The position numbers and the translations under genes are program-made. A stretch of 64,000 nt of DNA from Chaetoceros tenuissimus (taxonomy: Eukaryota > Bacillariophyta > Thalassiosirophyceae > Chaetocerotales > Chaetocerotaceae). A model generated the notes under the pieces. That model was not told the origin of the DNA. It ran no database searches and worked only from the letters and a program-made list of their open reading frames with translations. This document shows positions 1-9,927 of this stretch, piece by piece (position 1 is the first letter of the stretch; the number at the start of each line of letters is the position of its first letter). The stretch is taken from contig BLLK01000047.1 in assembly GCA_021927905.1 (NCBI GenBank), positions 4,340,001-4,404,000 of the forward strand, in the 5' to 3' direction.

Positions 1-1066
1 CGAGTATAAATCAAAATGTTGAGAAAACCAGCCAAGGGCCATGTAGCAGAGATGAGCCAAAAGACCCAAATCTTATCAGCTGATTCTTTGTTTCCATTTG
101 TGAATAATTGAGCCAACAGTGGCAAGTATGTCAAGAGAAATGTAAATACATACAATGAAGACTGCTTCAAGGATGACATTGCAATGGATGAGTTCGAGCT
201 AGGGTTGCTATCTTCTTGTGTATTGGAAGAGGTATTTCTTTCGTTACTAGTATTCTCGGCTCCAAGGACATCTTGTTCAATTTCACTCGCAGAGTCGTTA
301 TTGTTGATCTCTCTTGTAGGTCGTTCACTGCGAATATGGACAAGTTTCTTTTCTTCATTGTAGACATAGCATGTCAGCATAGAGAGCGTCACCAGGATAC
401 CAATGAAACAAACACCAGAAGTAGCATAGAAGAAGAGAGAGATGAGGGACTTTCGTAAATCTTCTTCTGTATTAATTACACAAAGAGAACCATATCTTGT
501 AGGACTTATTTTGCCTGAAATAAACAATCAAAATGTAATACCATGATGAGTTTATAAAACTAATGACCTTAAATAATAATAAAAGTATTCACTTGCTTAC
601 CTTTGATCGTTGGAATGATGGAACAGACAATATTATACAGCCAAATAAAAATATGAAGCATCTGTTCTTGAAGTCGAAATTCTTTCGGTTGAACTTTACA
701 TTTTACTTTTCGCAGAAAGTAAAACGTCAGGAAAAATATATAAAAGGGAACTACACCTGCTCCTACGCTCAAGAAGAAACCAGTCGCTTCACAAGTAGAC
801 TTTGTACCTATGGACCACAAAGCAAATTCAGATTCATTTCTGGGACTTGTCCATGGACTAATGAAAATTCCGAATGACTGCATCATATCGGCTATACTTA
901 GCCCAAATATGATGCGGCTATAGGGCGACTTCAATCCTTTCTTTGATTTTAATATCATGATAGTAATTGTAGTGGAACCAAAGAAGGATAAAATGGCGGT
1001 AGAGCAGCGTAGAATCTGTCCACCTACGATGAGACCATAGTGCTTACTATTTGTTGTGATTGACAT
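1..1066 (-). CDS. 7TM receptor (rhodopsin-like fold), partial, runs off the window
   Basis: Probable seven-helix plasma-membrane receptor; ligand unknown. Two exons: 1066-601 and 514-1, with an intron at 600-515 (GTAAGC...TTTCAG). The splice leaves Lys-Gly in frame. Exon 1 starts at the first ATG and carries four hydrophobic spans, including SIADMMQSFGI, which resembles the Leu-Ala-Asp region of helix 2, and Cys residues before helix 3 and in the loop after it. Exon 2 holds a fifth span, a long polar Asn/Ser/Glu-rich third cytoplasmic loop, a sixth span, and a last span with NILIY, reminiscent of NPxxY. This layout matches the large stramenopile family labelled GPCR family 1-like. The C-terminus lies beyond position 1. 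The membrane topology is clear; coupling to a G protein is inference. Confidence 0.75.
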
Positions 1067-1447
1067 ATTCAATATAGCTCTAAATGAGTATTTCAAATTG
1101 GTCGTATGAACTATGAAAGTGTAATTAATCACAATACTAAAGTGTGAACATAAATATGACGTTTATGCAACTTCATGAAGAATGGAGGATGGAGAATGAA
1201 TATTTCTTATGTTCTCGTGCATTGAGTTTTGAGTTGAGTCATTACATATTATTTATTACAAAAATATCATTTTGAAGACAGCAGACGTGGAAAATGATGT
1301 AATGATGACGTTATCTTGAAGAGATTAAAACCTGTTAGATCTTTCACTGGGCCATTAAAAATACTGCATTTCAAACATTCATTTAGCATTTAGCAACTAT
1401 TTCTGAACAAAAAATATAAAGTTTAATTTAAGATTTATCCTATTTTA
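1067..1447. other. intergenic, promoter side of the 7TM gene
   Basis: AT-rich sequence between the start of the 7TM gene and the 3' end of the phosphatase gene. I see no open frame worth calling, no repeat and no RNA gene. Confidence 0.5.
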
Positions 1448-4011
1448 TTATGCTAAGAAATCTTCTGAGTACATTTCTATGTCATCATCGTCATCGTTGG
1501 ACAAATAGGAGAAGGAGTGTTGAAGAACGCGCTTTTGTTGAAATGTCATTTGTTGAATTTCAGTACTGTCTATGGAAAGATCGTCTTCATCTTCAATATC
1601 AACACTTCCATCTACAGAAAGATCATCATCCGCAGCTTTCTCTTCTTCGTTGAGGTTGGTTGGAGATAATTTTGCACTCTTGATATATTCTGCAATGTCG
1701 TCACCTAGCATTGTTTTCCTTGTAGTTTCTGCAATGGAACTGAGATCAGACCCTATAGATTTTTCAATGCGCTGAATAGCACTATAATGCAGTTCTTCTT
1801 CGTTATCCAAAAGCACCCATTTATGCTTGAACTCTCCTCGATCTCCAACGTCTACGATGCGCATACCCAATCCAATTGTTTCACCATTTGATAACTCATG
1901 AGAGATTTCACTCTTGAGGTTCATACTCAGAGGTCCAGTGACAATCATTGGCATGCCCCACGATGTTTGAGTCACAACATTTTGATGGAAATGACCTGAG
2001 AAACATGCTGTTACATCATATTTACGAAACAGTTCCATGGCAACCTTTCTTTGCTTGTAAGGAATGGTAAAATATCCATCTTCGAATTTACTTCCGTCTG
2101 GACCCCAACCTATGGGAGCTGCACTGTAAGTTGTAAGTTCATCGTCTTTCTCCTCTTCATGCTTTAAGAACCATGGAAAGTGCCCGTAAATGAAAATATG
2201 CGTTGCATCATTAGCTCTTGCGTACTTGAGACGATCTTCCATCCATGCCAACTCTTCTTCATACAAATCTTGCGCTCCAGATGGATTGGAAAATAAACAA
2301 TTATTGAGGCAAATGTTGAATGTACCATTGACCCAAAATGAAAGATAATCGTCCCCAAATTTACTTGTCCAGTGTTTGATAGATTCCTTGGTTGGTCTAT
2401 TTCCAACATCGTGATTTCCACAAAGACAAATCAAGGCGATATCATGATCCAAGTTTGCCCAAACACGTTTAAAATCTGCAGCTTGTTGATCAAAGACAAG
2501 ATTTCTTTCCCAGCCTATTTACATGAAAGTTGTTAGTTATGCACATGCAACATTCTACATTTCAATCTAAATGACTCACCATTCATTACCTTTTTCCAAC
2601 TTGCAATAGCACCAGAAAAAGACGATTCTGTATCTACCAAATCACCACAAACACAGACAAACAAAGGACGTTCATCCCCTTCCATATTATTAATTTGCTC
2701 CACGCATCTTCTTGAAATCTCAATTTCCTGTGACCAACTAGGATTCTTCATTGCAAATCCATCCATGAGAATCCCAAATTGAGTATCAGCAGTAATGATA
2801 AATCGATGTCCCTTGGGTCTACTCCTTCGTTTTTCTGTTTTATCTTCATCACTACATTCTCCACAAATCATGGTAACTTCTTTATAGAGTTCTTTGGGTT
2901 GTACGAGGGTAGGATACAAAAGAGTCTTGTTGTATTGCGCATTTGCAAAACGATGTTTGTATAGATGAAATCTCCGAGATAGGAGTACTTGTCGTAGAGT
3001 ATATTTTTTACGTTTCTTTGGATCGAGACGATCGTAATTTTCAATAATTTTTGCTAAATTGGGTTTTCTCACATAACTATAACGTAGAGAAGTGATTTTG
3101 TGGGTTAGTGAGTAAGTGTTGTAGAATATGCTATCCCTCACTTCGTTCGTCGCTTACCTAATATCTGTAATATCCATTTCCTTTTCTTCTCCTTCCTCTG
3201 CAAATTCAAAAATATTAGAATCAAAACTCATTTTCCGAATTGAGTTGGATCTAGAAGAAGCAAGAACACTATTGGTCATATCATCATCACCCTGTACACC
3301 CAACACACCATCATTGTTCCGATTCATTCTAGCTCGAATTTTAGCAGTATAAAGTTTTGCTTTCAAATCTCGAAAATCTTGACTCAAAGTCCTGGATCGT
3401 TGCATCAGTGCAGGATCTTGTGCTACATCCGTATCCACAGCCATTTGTTCTTCATCAAGTGGTTGTCCTTCTTCCACTGTATTCAGATCACCAAGTTCAC
3501 CTTGAAGCATTAACAAATTCTCTTCATTAATTTCCATATGTTCTTCTTGTAGAGTTTGCCCTTCTTCCAACGGTGCCAAATCTGTATTCAAAGAAAACCC
3601 CAAAGCAGGTGTCTCTTCTTCTTCTTCTAGAGTAGCCATTGGCAATAGAGTTTGTCGTAAGGTCACTTGTTCCTTTTGCAAAGAGAGTAATTCATCAGCT
3701 GATAGACAGCAATTATCTTGAGCATTACTACAGGCTTCACGAGCTCTTGCCAATCTCTTTTCAGTGATTTGACATTCCTTTTTATTATATTCAATGTCTA
3801 AATGAATATCGGGATTTTTGTGAAGTTGTGCGATAGATTTAGACAAGTCTTGTACGATGCTATGATCTGCAAAGGGGAGATTACAAATGGATTCTCTGAT
3901 TATAGATTGCGATGCCATTTGTTTGGGAGAGGAAAGGATCGATGACTCTTTGGAAGTGAGAAGGAAGTGAGCCGAAAGAGCGGTTGATAGTTCATCGATG
4001 CTGGGATCCAT
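1448..4011 (-). CDS. CPPED1-like calcineurin-type metallophosphoesterase with long acidic N-terminus
   Basis: Three exons: 4011-3158, 3076-2580 and 2514-1448; introns 3157-3077 and 2579-2515 are GT-AG and keep frame; product 805 aa. The C-terminal half is a binuclear-metal phosphoesterase: TADTQFG (metal Asp), GDLVD, GNHDVGN, GHFPWF and SGHFHQN appear in the expected order. The closest family I recognise is CPPED1, a cytosolic Ser/Thr phosphatase in animals; shared features are GNHDxGN, DDYxSFWV and SGHxH. The first 280 or so residues are not part of the family: they are Glu/Asp/Gln-rich with an irregular repeat around EEGQxLxEEQM and are probably disordered or coiled. The last 90 residues are also acidic. 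Catalytic motifs look intact. Substrate is not readable from sequence. Confidence 0.85.
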
Positions 4012-4644
4012 TTTGATGAATGTTTTAGGAGATGAAAGAAAGGCCTTTTTAGAGATATATATTTTAAAATATTATCAGTCGTAGCTCGTATAGATGTTTG
4101 ATAGGTAAGCTGAAAGCTTTATAGATGTATAAAGCCTGACAGGAAAGGAAGATGTGAAGGAATCAATCAACACAAACAGAGAATCTTCAATGAACGGTGT
4201 GGGAAAGATGAGATCTTCATCCTCCAGAACACGTGGTACTAAAAAGTTCCGCGGAACTTTTGAAATGTAGCTAAAATAGATACCATTGACAAGTATCATT
4301 CAAGGTCATTGGTGTAAATAGGAACGCATTTCATGTGAAATTTAAGATTATATGTTTCCGTTTCAACTTGCTCTATTTCAAGTTACATCCAAATCATTAT
4401 GTATATCTTTTAACTTCTGGAGGAACTTTTATAAGTAGCAATCTCATCCATTTCCAGTTCATTGCATCAAAGACATTGACGAGCATCAATCAAGTCTTGT
4501 AAAGAAGGGAAGCTCAATCTGACACAAGCTTGAAGTACATACATGGATCGGTCCAGCGAACAAAGAATCTTTCCACTCAGCTTTCACTCTAAAAGGACCT
4601 AGCTGAAATATTTAACATATCTTTCATTATTCTTTCTTAACAAG
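4012..4644. other. divergent intergenic region between phosphatase and oxidase genes
   Basis: Shared upstream region of two divergently transcribed genes. It holds a perfect 20-base palindrome (listed separately) and, nearer the oxidase start, a copy of its right half, GGAACTTTT, at 4432-4440. The small open frame on the minus strand at 4075-4299 has no family features and is not called. Confidence 0.5.
4242..4261. promoter_or_regulatory. perfect 20-base palindrome
   Basis: AAAAGTTCCG is followed directly by its exact reverse complement. It lies about 230 bases upstream of the phosphatase start and 380 bases upstream of the oxidase start. The half GGAACTTTT recurs at 4432-4440, closer to the oxidase gene. 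A dimeric transcription factor site is a reasonable guess; the TTC and GAA steps are spaced by four bases, so it is not a standard heat-shock element. Confidence 0.5.
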
Positions 4645-6290
4645 ATGCTGAGTAGACACTGCTTCCATCAAGCGAGTCGTAGAGCTCTTTCCTTTGGTAC
4701 AAGGAATTCAAATCTCAAAGGTACCCTAGCTGCTACTGCCGATGCATCTCGTCTAGCTTCTGTATCTTCTCGTCAAGAAGTATCTTCTTCTTCTTCTCTT
4801 CATTTCTATTCCTCTGTTGCAAACAGACATGTGCATTCAACCTTGACTCCATTTATTCCTAGTACTGTCAACAATGAGGATGCATTCCTCAAAAGATACT
4901 TGTCTACTACTGCTTCTGCATCTTTGGATCAAAATGAAACCAAAGAACAAATTGGTTTCAAGAAACTATCTCCGGAGTTGGAACAATTATTGAGATCAGA
5001 ATTTGAGGTAAGAATTGTAAATGTATATAATTCACTTATCTCCCTCTATCGCAATCTCTAATCCCATCTCTTTCTACTAGGCTGTCGATGCCAACCACGA
5101 TGGAAAGATTGATTCAGAAGAACTCAAACATTTACTCAGAAAACACAAAGATGCATTCCGTGAATCCGAAATTTTGGAAATATCCGAATTATTCTACGTG
5201 GGAAATGCAGCACAGGGTGTACCCATCGATAGACTCCTCAAAGCGATCGATGATACCCTACAGGGAAAAGAAAAATCAAGTCTGGGAGCAGGAACCTGTG
5301 CAGCAGAGTATTATTACGATTTGAATCATCATCAGTGGAGACCGGAGGATTTGGAAAATGTCAAACAGACTCATATTGAACCGACTACTACTTCTGATAA
5401 AATAGCACTTGCGGCTGTCAAAGTTGTGAGATTTTGTTTTGATAATGCTAGTGGATGGAATCGTGGTCAGATTACCACCTCGAAAATTTTGACTAGAGTC
5501 ATTTTCTTGGAGACGATTGCAGCAGTGGTAAGTTCCATGTCTCTTTCTTTTGTTCTAGGTGAATGATTGTATATGAAAGAATTGGGTCTCATCTTACTCC
5601 TTTAGCCTGGTATGGCTGCTGCAGTGATTCGTCACTTTCAGAGTTTGCGTAACATGGAACGTGATGGAGGACTCATCAACATGTTTTTGGAAGAAGCAAC
5701 GAATGAAAGAATGCATCTACTTACATTCATTACTATGCGTGATCCTGGTATTTTCTTTCGTGCAGTGGTAGTACTCGGTCAAGCTGGGTTTGCAACTGGT
5801 TTTGTATTGGCTTACATTATTTCACCAAAGTTTTGTCATCGCTTCGTTGGATATGTAGAAGAAGAAGCTGTTTCTACTTATACCAAGATTATTGGAGCGA
5901 TTGAGAATGCAGAACAAGGAAGTGATCTTGGAATGTGGCAGACTGCAAAGGCACCAAAGATTGGTATTAGTTATTGGCATCTTGGAGAGAATGGGTGAGT
6001 ACATTGACAGTTTTGCAGATGATTTGGGAAGCATCTTATGTGGACGAATCCTTTCATTGCTAACTTCTTCACTCGTACCATTTCTACTTTATTTTTATAA
6101 TAGAACTGTTCTTGATCTTATGAAGGCAGTCAGAGCAGATGAAGCAGAGCATCGCGATGTCAATCATGAGGTTTGTGAGATGAATTCTGGTGATGTTAAC
6201 AAGCGTTATGACCCTGGTGCAAGAATCGATGGAGCATTGAACAAGTATGTCAAAGATATGATGACTAGAGCTCCAAAGGAAGATAAGTAA
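4645..6290 (+). CDS. AOX: mitochondrial alternative oxidase with an EF-hand
   Basis: Ubiquinol oxidase of the inner mitochondrial membrane that bypasses complexes III and IV. Exons 4645-5007, 5081-5527, 5606-5994 and 6104-6290, all introns GT-AG; product 461 aa. The first 70 or so residues are Ser/Arg-rich with no acidic stretch, a typical mitochondrial presequence. Residues 124-135 (DANHDGKIDSEE) form a canonical EF-hand loop with Asp, Asn, Asp, Asp and Glu at positions 1, 3, 5, 9 and 12. The oxidase domain follows, with the diiron-ligand motifs LET (264-266), NERMH (303-307), EEE (355-357) and RADExxH (410-416), and hydrophobic stretches between them. The EF-hand Glu lies far upstream of the first oxidase motif, so it is an added N-terminal module and suggests control by matrix calcium, which is inference. 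Splice joints fall inside conserved motifs, which supports the model. Confidence 0.93.
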
Positions 6291-6704
6291 GGAACTTTGG
6301 AAATGAAAGGTGGATTGTTGGATTGTAAATAGACTCTTGGATATGAGGAAAAAGACTTGAACATATGCACTGCTGTGTAAGTGTTATTCAAACAGAAATA
6401 AAAATGAAAACTAATTATTTTGTATACTTTGAATATTTATTTATATAAAATTCTCTACATTGCAGTATTCAAAAGAAAACAAACGCTGCATGCATCGTGA
6501 AAAATCTCGTTCCAATCGTTTTTTGCCGAAATTTAGAAATGTGAGCAGAGATTGATCAAAACATATCTTAGGCCATTTCTTTGCTTCCAACTTCCAACAC
6601 ATCACAGATCACAGCCTCACGCAAATGGAAACAACGATCCGAAGATACAAAAGTACACCTCTATTTCTCTTATTCAATCATAGAAAATTCATCTACACAT
6701 AGAC
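6291..6704. other. intergenic between oxidase and TenA genes
   Basis: 3' flank of the oxidase gene and 5' flank of the next gene. AT-rich, no convincing open frame, repeat or RNA gene seen. Confidence 0.45.
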
Positions 6705-7442
6705 ATGAGATACACAGATACTTTGAGAGAAGCAGCAGGCGAGCAATGGACTCGAGTCACTCATCATAAGTTCACAGACAAGTTGGCAGAATCTACAATC
6801 TCAAAGGAAGTCTTATCCAAATATCTCATTCAAGATCATAGATTCCTCGATGCATTCGTCTGTCTATTATCAAGCATCATCGCCAAGGCTCGTTGTCTTA
6901 GTGATCGTATTGAAGGATGTCAGTTTCTAGCATTGATTACTGGTAAAGAGAATACTTATTTCGAACGATCTCTCAAGAAGTTGGGATGGGAGAAGAATGA
7001 TCATGTACCGGATGCAGATTGTACCAAGGCTTTTGTAGGATTGATGAGAGACGTGGTTGAGAATGGTACTCTGGCAGAGATGCTTGCCGTTATTGTCGTT
7101 TGGTAAGTTTATTCAGGTATAGATTTTCTTAGAGCTATGCTACAGACATGTACGATCTAATGCTGCTCTTCTCGAAATATTAGTGAATGGAGCTATCTAT
7201 CGTGGGGAGAAAGAGTATTGTCCAAGACTGTACGTAAAGATGATAACTTTGAATGCTATGAATGGGTAGATTTACATTCAGGTGAATATTTTGCAAGTGT
7301 TATTGAATACTTGAGGGGATTGTTGGATAAGGAAGGAACTTTGATTGATGAAGACGAAAAGATAAAAGTCAAGAAGAGATTCTTGCAAGCTGTTCAATGT
7401 GAAGAAGATTTTTTTGATTATGCTTATTCAACAGAGGAGTAA
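6705..7442 (+). CDS. TenA/THI-4 family protein, probable thiamin-salvage aminopyrimidine hydrolase
   Basis: Exons 6705-7102 and 7184-7442 with a GT-AG intron; the splice creates Cys-Glu-Trp in frame; product 218 aa, the usual size for a stand-alone TenA domain. The heme-oxygenase-like helical fold is indicated by QDHRFLDAF near residue 45 (conserved acidic residue), the junction motif C-x-W-x-Y, which matches the catalytic Cys region of TenA-C proteins, and a C-terminal EEDFFDYAYS segment, where the family has its Glu-plus-aromatic signature. TenA enzymes release the pyrimidine precursor HMP from amino-HMP or degraded thiamin. No targeting peptide is evident, so it is probably cytosolic. Assignment to the Cys-type rather than the Glu-type rests on that one motif. 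Confidence 0.85.
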
Positions 7443-7811
7443 TAATGATGAATAGAATACCTTCAAAAAACGAGAACTCAGAAGTGGATATTGAAAATAA
7501 AGCGAGAGATAGACTCGACTCTTTTTGCATCTCTTGGCATAACACACTGTTTTATTGATTCGTCTTCTACCATAAGCCTCACTTTTCATATACATTGTCA
7601 CATCTGCATCTATTTCATTCCTCATGGGATCGATTGTAGCAAATCCTGCCACTTTCCAACTAAGAATGCAAAAGTATACAAACTCCATCGCCATGTAGTC
7701 CAGAATTTATCATTCATAATAGGTATTCATATCGTAATTCTACGAGCTTTGATTTCTATATCATTTAACTGGAACGAGTAGATCATTTGGTAGCTAATAC
7801 ATGCAAAATAG

Positions 7812-7970
7812 TTATCCCTTTCAATTCGGGAAAACCATTAAGGCTTCTCACCGATCGTATCAAATGTTCTTTGCAAGATAAAAATATTTGCATTCGTTCG
7901 TTGGAATGCATCAATAGTATCAAATAAATCAGTTCACCAAAGCATGAGTACCAACATCAGCATTCATGAC
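7812..7970 (+). pseudogene. detached promoter and 5' end of the F-box-like family
   Basis: Read against 9844-9990, this stretch keeps TATCCC..TC-A-TCGGGA, GGCTTCTCA-CGATCGTATC, TGTTCTTT, GAATGCATCA, AAGCATGA, TACCAACAT and CATTCATGA in the same order. It therefore copies the promoter and the first dozen codons of the gene starting at 9928. After CATTCATGAC the similarity stops, so the body of the gene was lost or never copied. Confidence 0.6.
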
Positions 7971-8210
7971 ATTTCATAACTTGATTTTTATAACTCACAT
8001 TGTTCAAACAAACTTGAAGTAAATTCGATCGAACTCATCTTAACGCGTTTGAAGCGGCAGCTGCCAAACCCTATTTTTGCGGCTGGGAAGAAAAACAGAT
8101 GGCAATAGTTTGTCTTTTTAGCATGTCTTTCTGACTTTTCGTATCGAATCCTTTGACGTTCGACAAAACAAATCCTCAACTTGTGCGTCGTAGTTGAAGA
8201 ACGAGTCAAC

Positions 8211-8296
8211 CGGAATGCTTCTTTCACCTGAAGAACAGATCGCGCGTCATCTGGAATGCTTCTTTCACCTGAAGAACCAGTGGCGAGTCATCTGGA
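8211..8296. repeat. 41-base tandem repeat, two copies plus start of a third
   Basis: GGAATGCTTCTTTCACCTGA occurs from 8212 and again from 8253, and GTCATCTGGAA closes both copies, giving a period of 41. A third unit begins at 8294 and diverges after GGAA. No coding sense is apparent. Confidence 0.75.
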
Positions 8297-8478
8297 ACAA
8301 AGCTCCTTTAAAAGTTGGAAGTTCTTGGAGCAAGTTCAGCCAATGAAACAAACTAACTGGCTGATCCAGTCAACAAATTCTCTATATTGATTAGAATAGT
8401 TATATACTAATAAGAAAATCAGACGAAAAAAAATACGTGCTTGTACAGCCACACTTGTTATATAATTATAAATTAGAT

Positions 8479-9504
8479 CTAGAAGAATTGAGAGATGAAA
8501 AATTTTGTTTTGGAGTCAAAACCACTCATTGAACTAGGCTCTTTGTTTCTCCTCGTAATAGTTGATTTCATCGATGTTACCATCCTCGGTGATCTTTTTC
8601 TCAAAGTGGATTTATCAAGGGACCTGTTGTAGTCGTCTTGAATCATAATCCTCTCATAGATAATAGATAAAGGTAGACGGCGAAAGATTACACCGTCGTC
8701 AATTTTTCTCTTCTTTTGTTGATTGCATAGCGAGTGATAGAGACGAAGAAGATCAGGAGTGTTTTCTTGCACTGCTGCTGTGACGTTGCTTTTCTTACTT
8801 ATGCTGGTGACCTTCTTTTTAGCAAATGAAGATTGCGCTTCTTCATAGTTTGATCTCAACTGGTCAAGATACAAGGGTGTAATCTCGTCACTCGTCTTCG
8901 CATTGCTCCTACGAAAAGTAGAAGGAGAAGAAGCTGAGGATGCTTCAGATGTATTATCACAAGAAGTAGTAAAAGTAATCTCTGGAAGGTACGATAGGCT
9001 TTGGAAATTCGACTCTTGCTCAGAGTTCTTATAACTAAGTTTGGGAAGGTACGGCATGCTATAGAACTTCGGCTCTTGCTCAGAATCTACATGCAAAGAA
9101 TGCTCAGATCCTTTCAATGGCATCCTCTTGATCAATTTACATAGCTTGCTTTTACTACGGAGAAACTTCTCATGATAGTACCCTCCTTTATCAGGTCCTT
9201 TCGATAGCAATCGAACGAATCCATACAAGTTCAGTTGTCTTGTAAAGGAGGTCTTCTTGGTAGAATGGAAGAAGTTTGGCAGTACGATTTCAACAAATAG
9301 CTTTGGTTGATGAATGAGGAAGCATCTGCCATGAGGTGCCCACGATATGATATCAGAATGTATTCCTTCATCGAGTATTTTGTGCAGCTTTTGAGGGAAT
9401 GGTGTCGCGACACCTCCCTTCATTTTGTTGAAGGGTCCGTTAGATGCAACGTATGCATCTTCGTCGATGGTAGCATAGTCAGTGTAGTTGTAGTAACCAG
9501 GCAT
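8479..9504 (-). CDS. heat-shock-factor-type transcription factor, divergent
   Basis: Single-exon gene, 341 aa. Residues about 35-125 form an HSF DNA-binding domain: FPQKLHKIL (helix 1), IISWAPHG with the usual Trp, and SFTRQLNLYGF, the recognition helix with the invariant RQLNxYGF. The wing is degenerate (LLSKGPDKGGYYHEKF), and the domain differs clearly from the four clustered HSFs further on, so it is not a recent copy of them. No HR-A/B coiled coil is obvious. Residues about 140-180 hold an imperfect internal duplication built on SEQE-x2-F-x-S-x-x-YLP. The C-terminal third is basic and Ser/Lys-rich. It is transcribed away from the F-box-like gene. Likely a nuclear DNA-binding regulator; targets unknown. 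Confidence 0.88.
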   Translation of the reverse strand: MPGYYNYTDYATIDEDAYVASNGPFNKMKGGVATPFPQKLHKILDEGIHSDIISWAPHGRCFLIHQPKLFVEIVLPNFFHSTKKTSFTRQLNLYGFVRLLSKGPDKGGYYHEKFLRSKSKLCKLIKRMPLKGSEHSLHVDSEQEPKFYSMPYLPKLSYKNSEQESNFQSLSYLPEITFTTSCDNTSEASSASSPSTFRRSNAKTSDEITPLYLDQLRSNYEEAQSSFAKKKVTSISKKSNVTAAVQENTPDLLRLYHSLCNQQKKRKIDDGVIFRRLPLSIIYERIMIQDDYNRSLDKSTLRKRSPRMVTSMKSTITRRNKEPSSMSGFDSKTKFFISQFF

Positions 9505-9927
9505 GATGCAAGTTGTAATGTCTCAGGGTGGGATGGCTTGATGTTTTTGTTCAATGTGAATGTTTTCAATCTTTGTCTTGAAAATAAAAATTTGATTCAA
9601 ATTCTCTCTTGGGTCCCAAGAGAATGGAAAATATGGTGTTTTGCGTTCTTTTTTTTGTTCAACTTGCGTTTGCACCTTCAATCAAGCTTCGGTCAAACTT
9701 AGACGCGTCATGCGTTTTTACCTATTTTAGTTAAAAATGGGAATGCAAATGTCATTTTTCTGATTTTCTTGAGTTCCTTCCTTTTTTTGTAGAAGTGAAG
9801 ATACGTACGTAGTCAATCCAATATGGCTAGCTATTTAATAAATATCCCTATCAACTCGGGATATAAACAGGCTTCTCATCGATCGTATCAAAATGTTCTT
9901 TCAGATATGAAATATTTTATGCGTTGA
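9505..9927. promoter_or_regulatory. divergent promoter region between HSF and F-box-like gene
   Basis: Contains an inverted repeat with nine-base arms TCTCTTGGG/CCCAAGAGA around a central T (9605-9623). The stretch 9844-9927 is the promoter block also found, without its gene, at 7812-7970. No other feature seen. Confidence 0.45.

Larger units (their letters stand above)
7443..8478. other. gene-poor spacer with a gene relic and a tandem repeat
   Basis: Holds the 5' relic of the F-box-like family at 7812-7970 and a 41-base tandem repeat near 8211-8296, both listed separately. The remaining sequence shows no supported gene; the minus-strand open frame at 7988-8227 has no recognisable features. 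Confidence 0.5.

Noticed and set aside
569-877. Plus-strand open frame over the 7TM gene
   Set aside because: Lies within the receptor exon and its intron; no family features.
4075-4299. 74-codon minus-strand frame upstream of the phosphatase gene
   Set aside because: It spans the palindrome, has no family features and lies in the divergent promoter.
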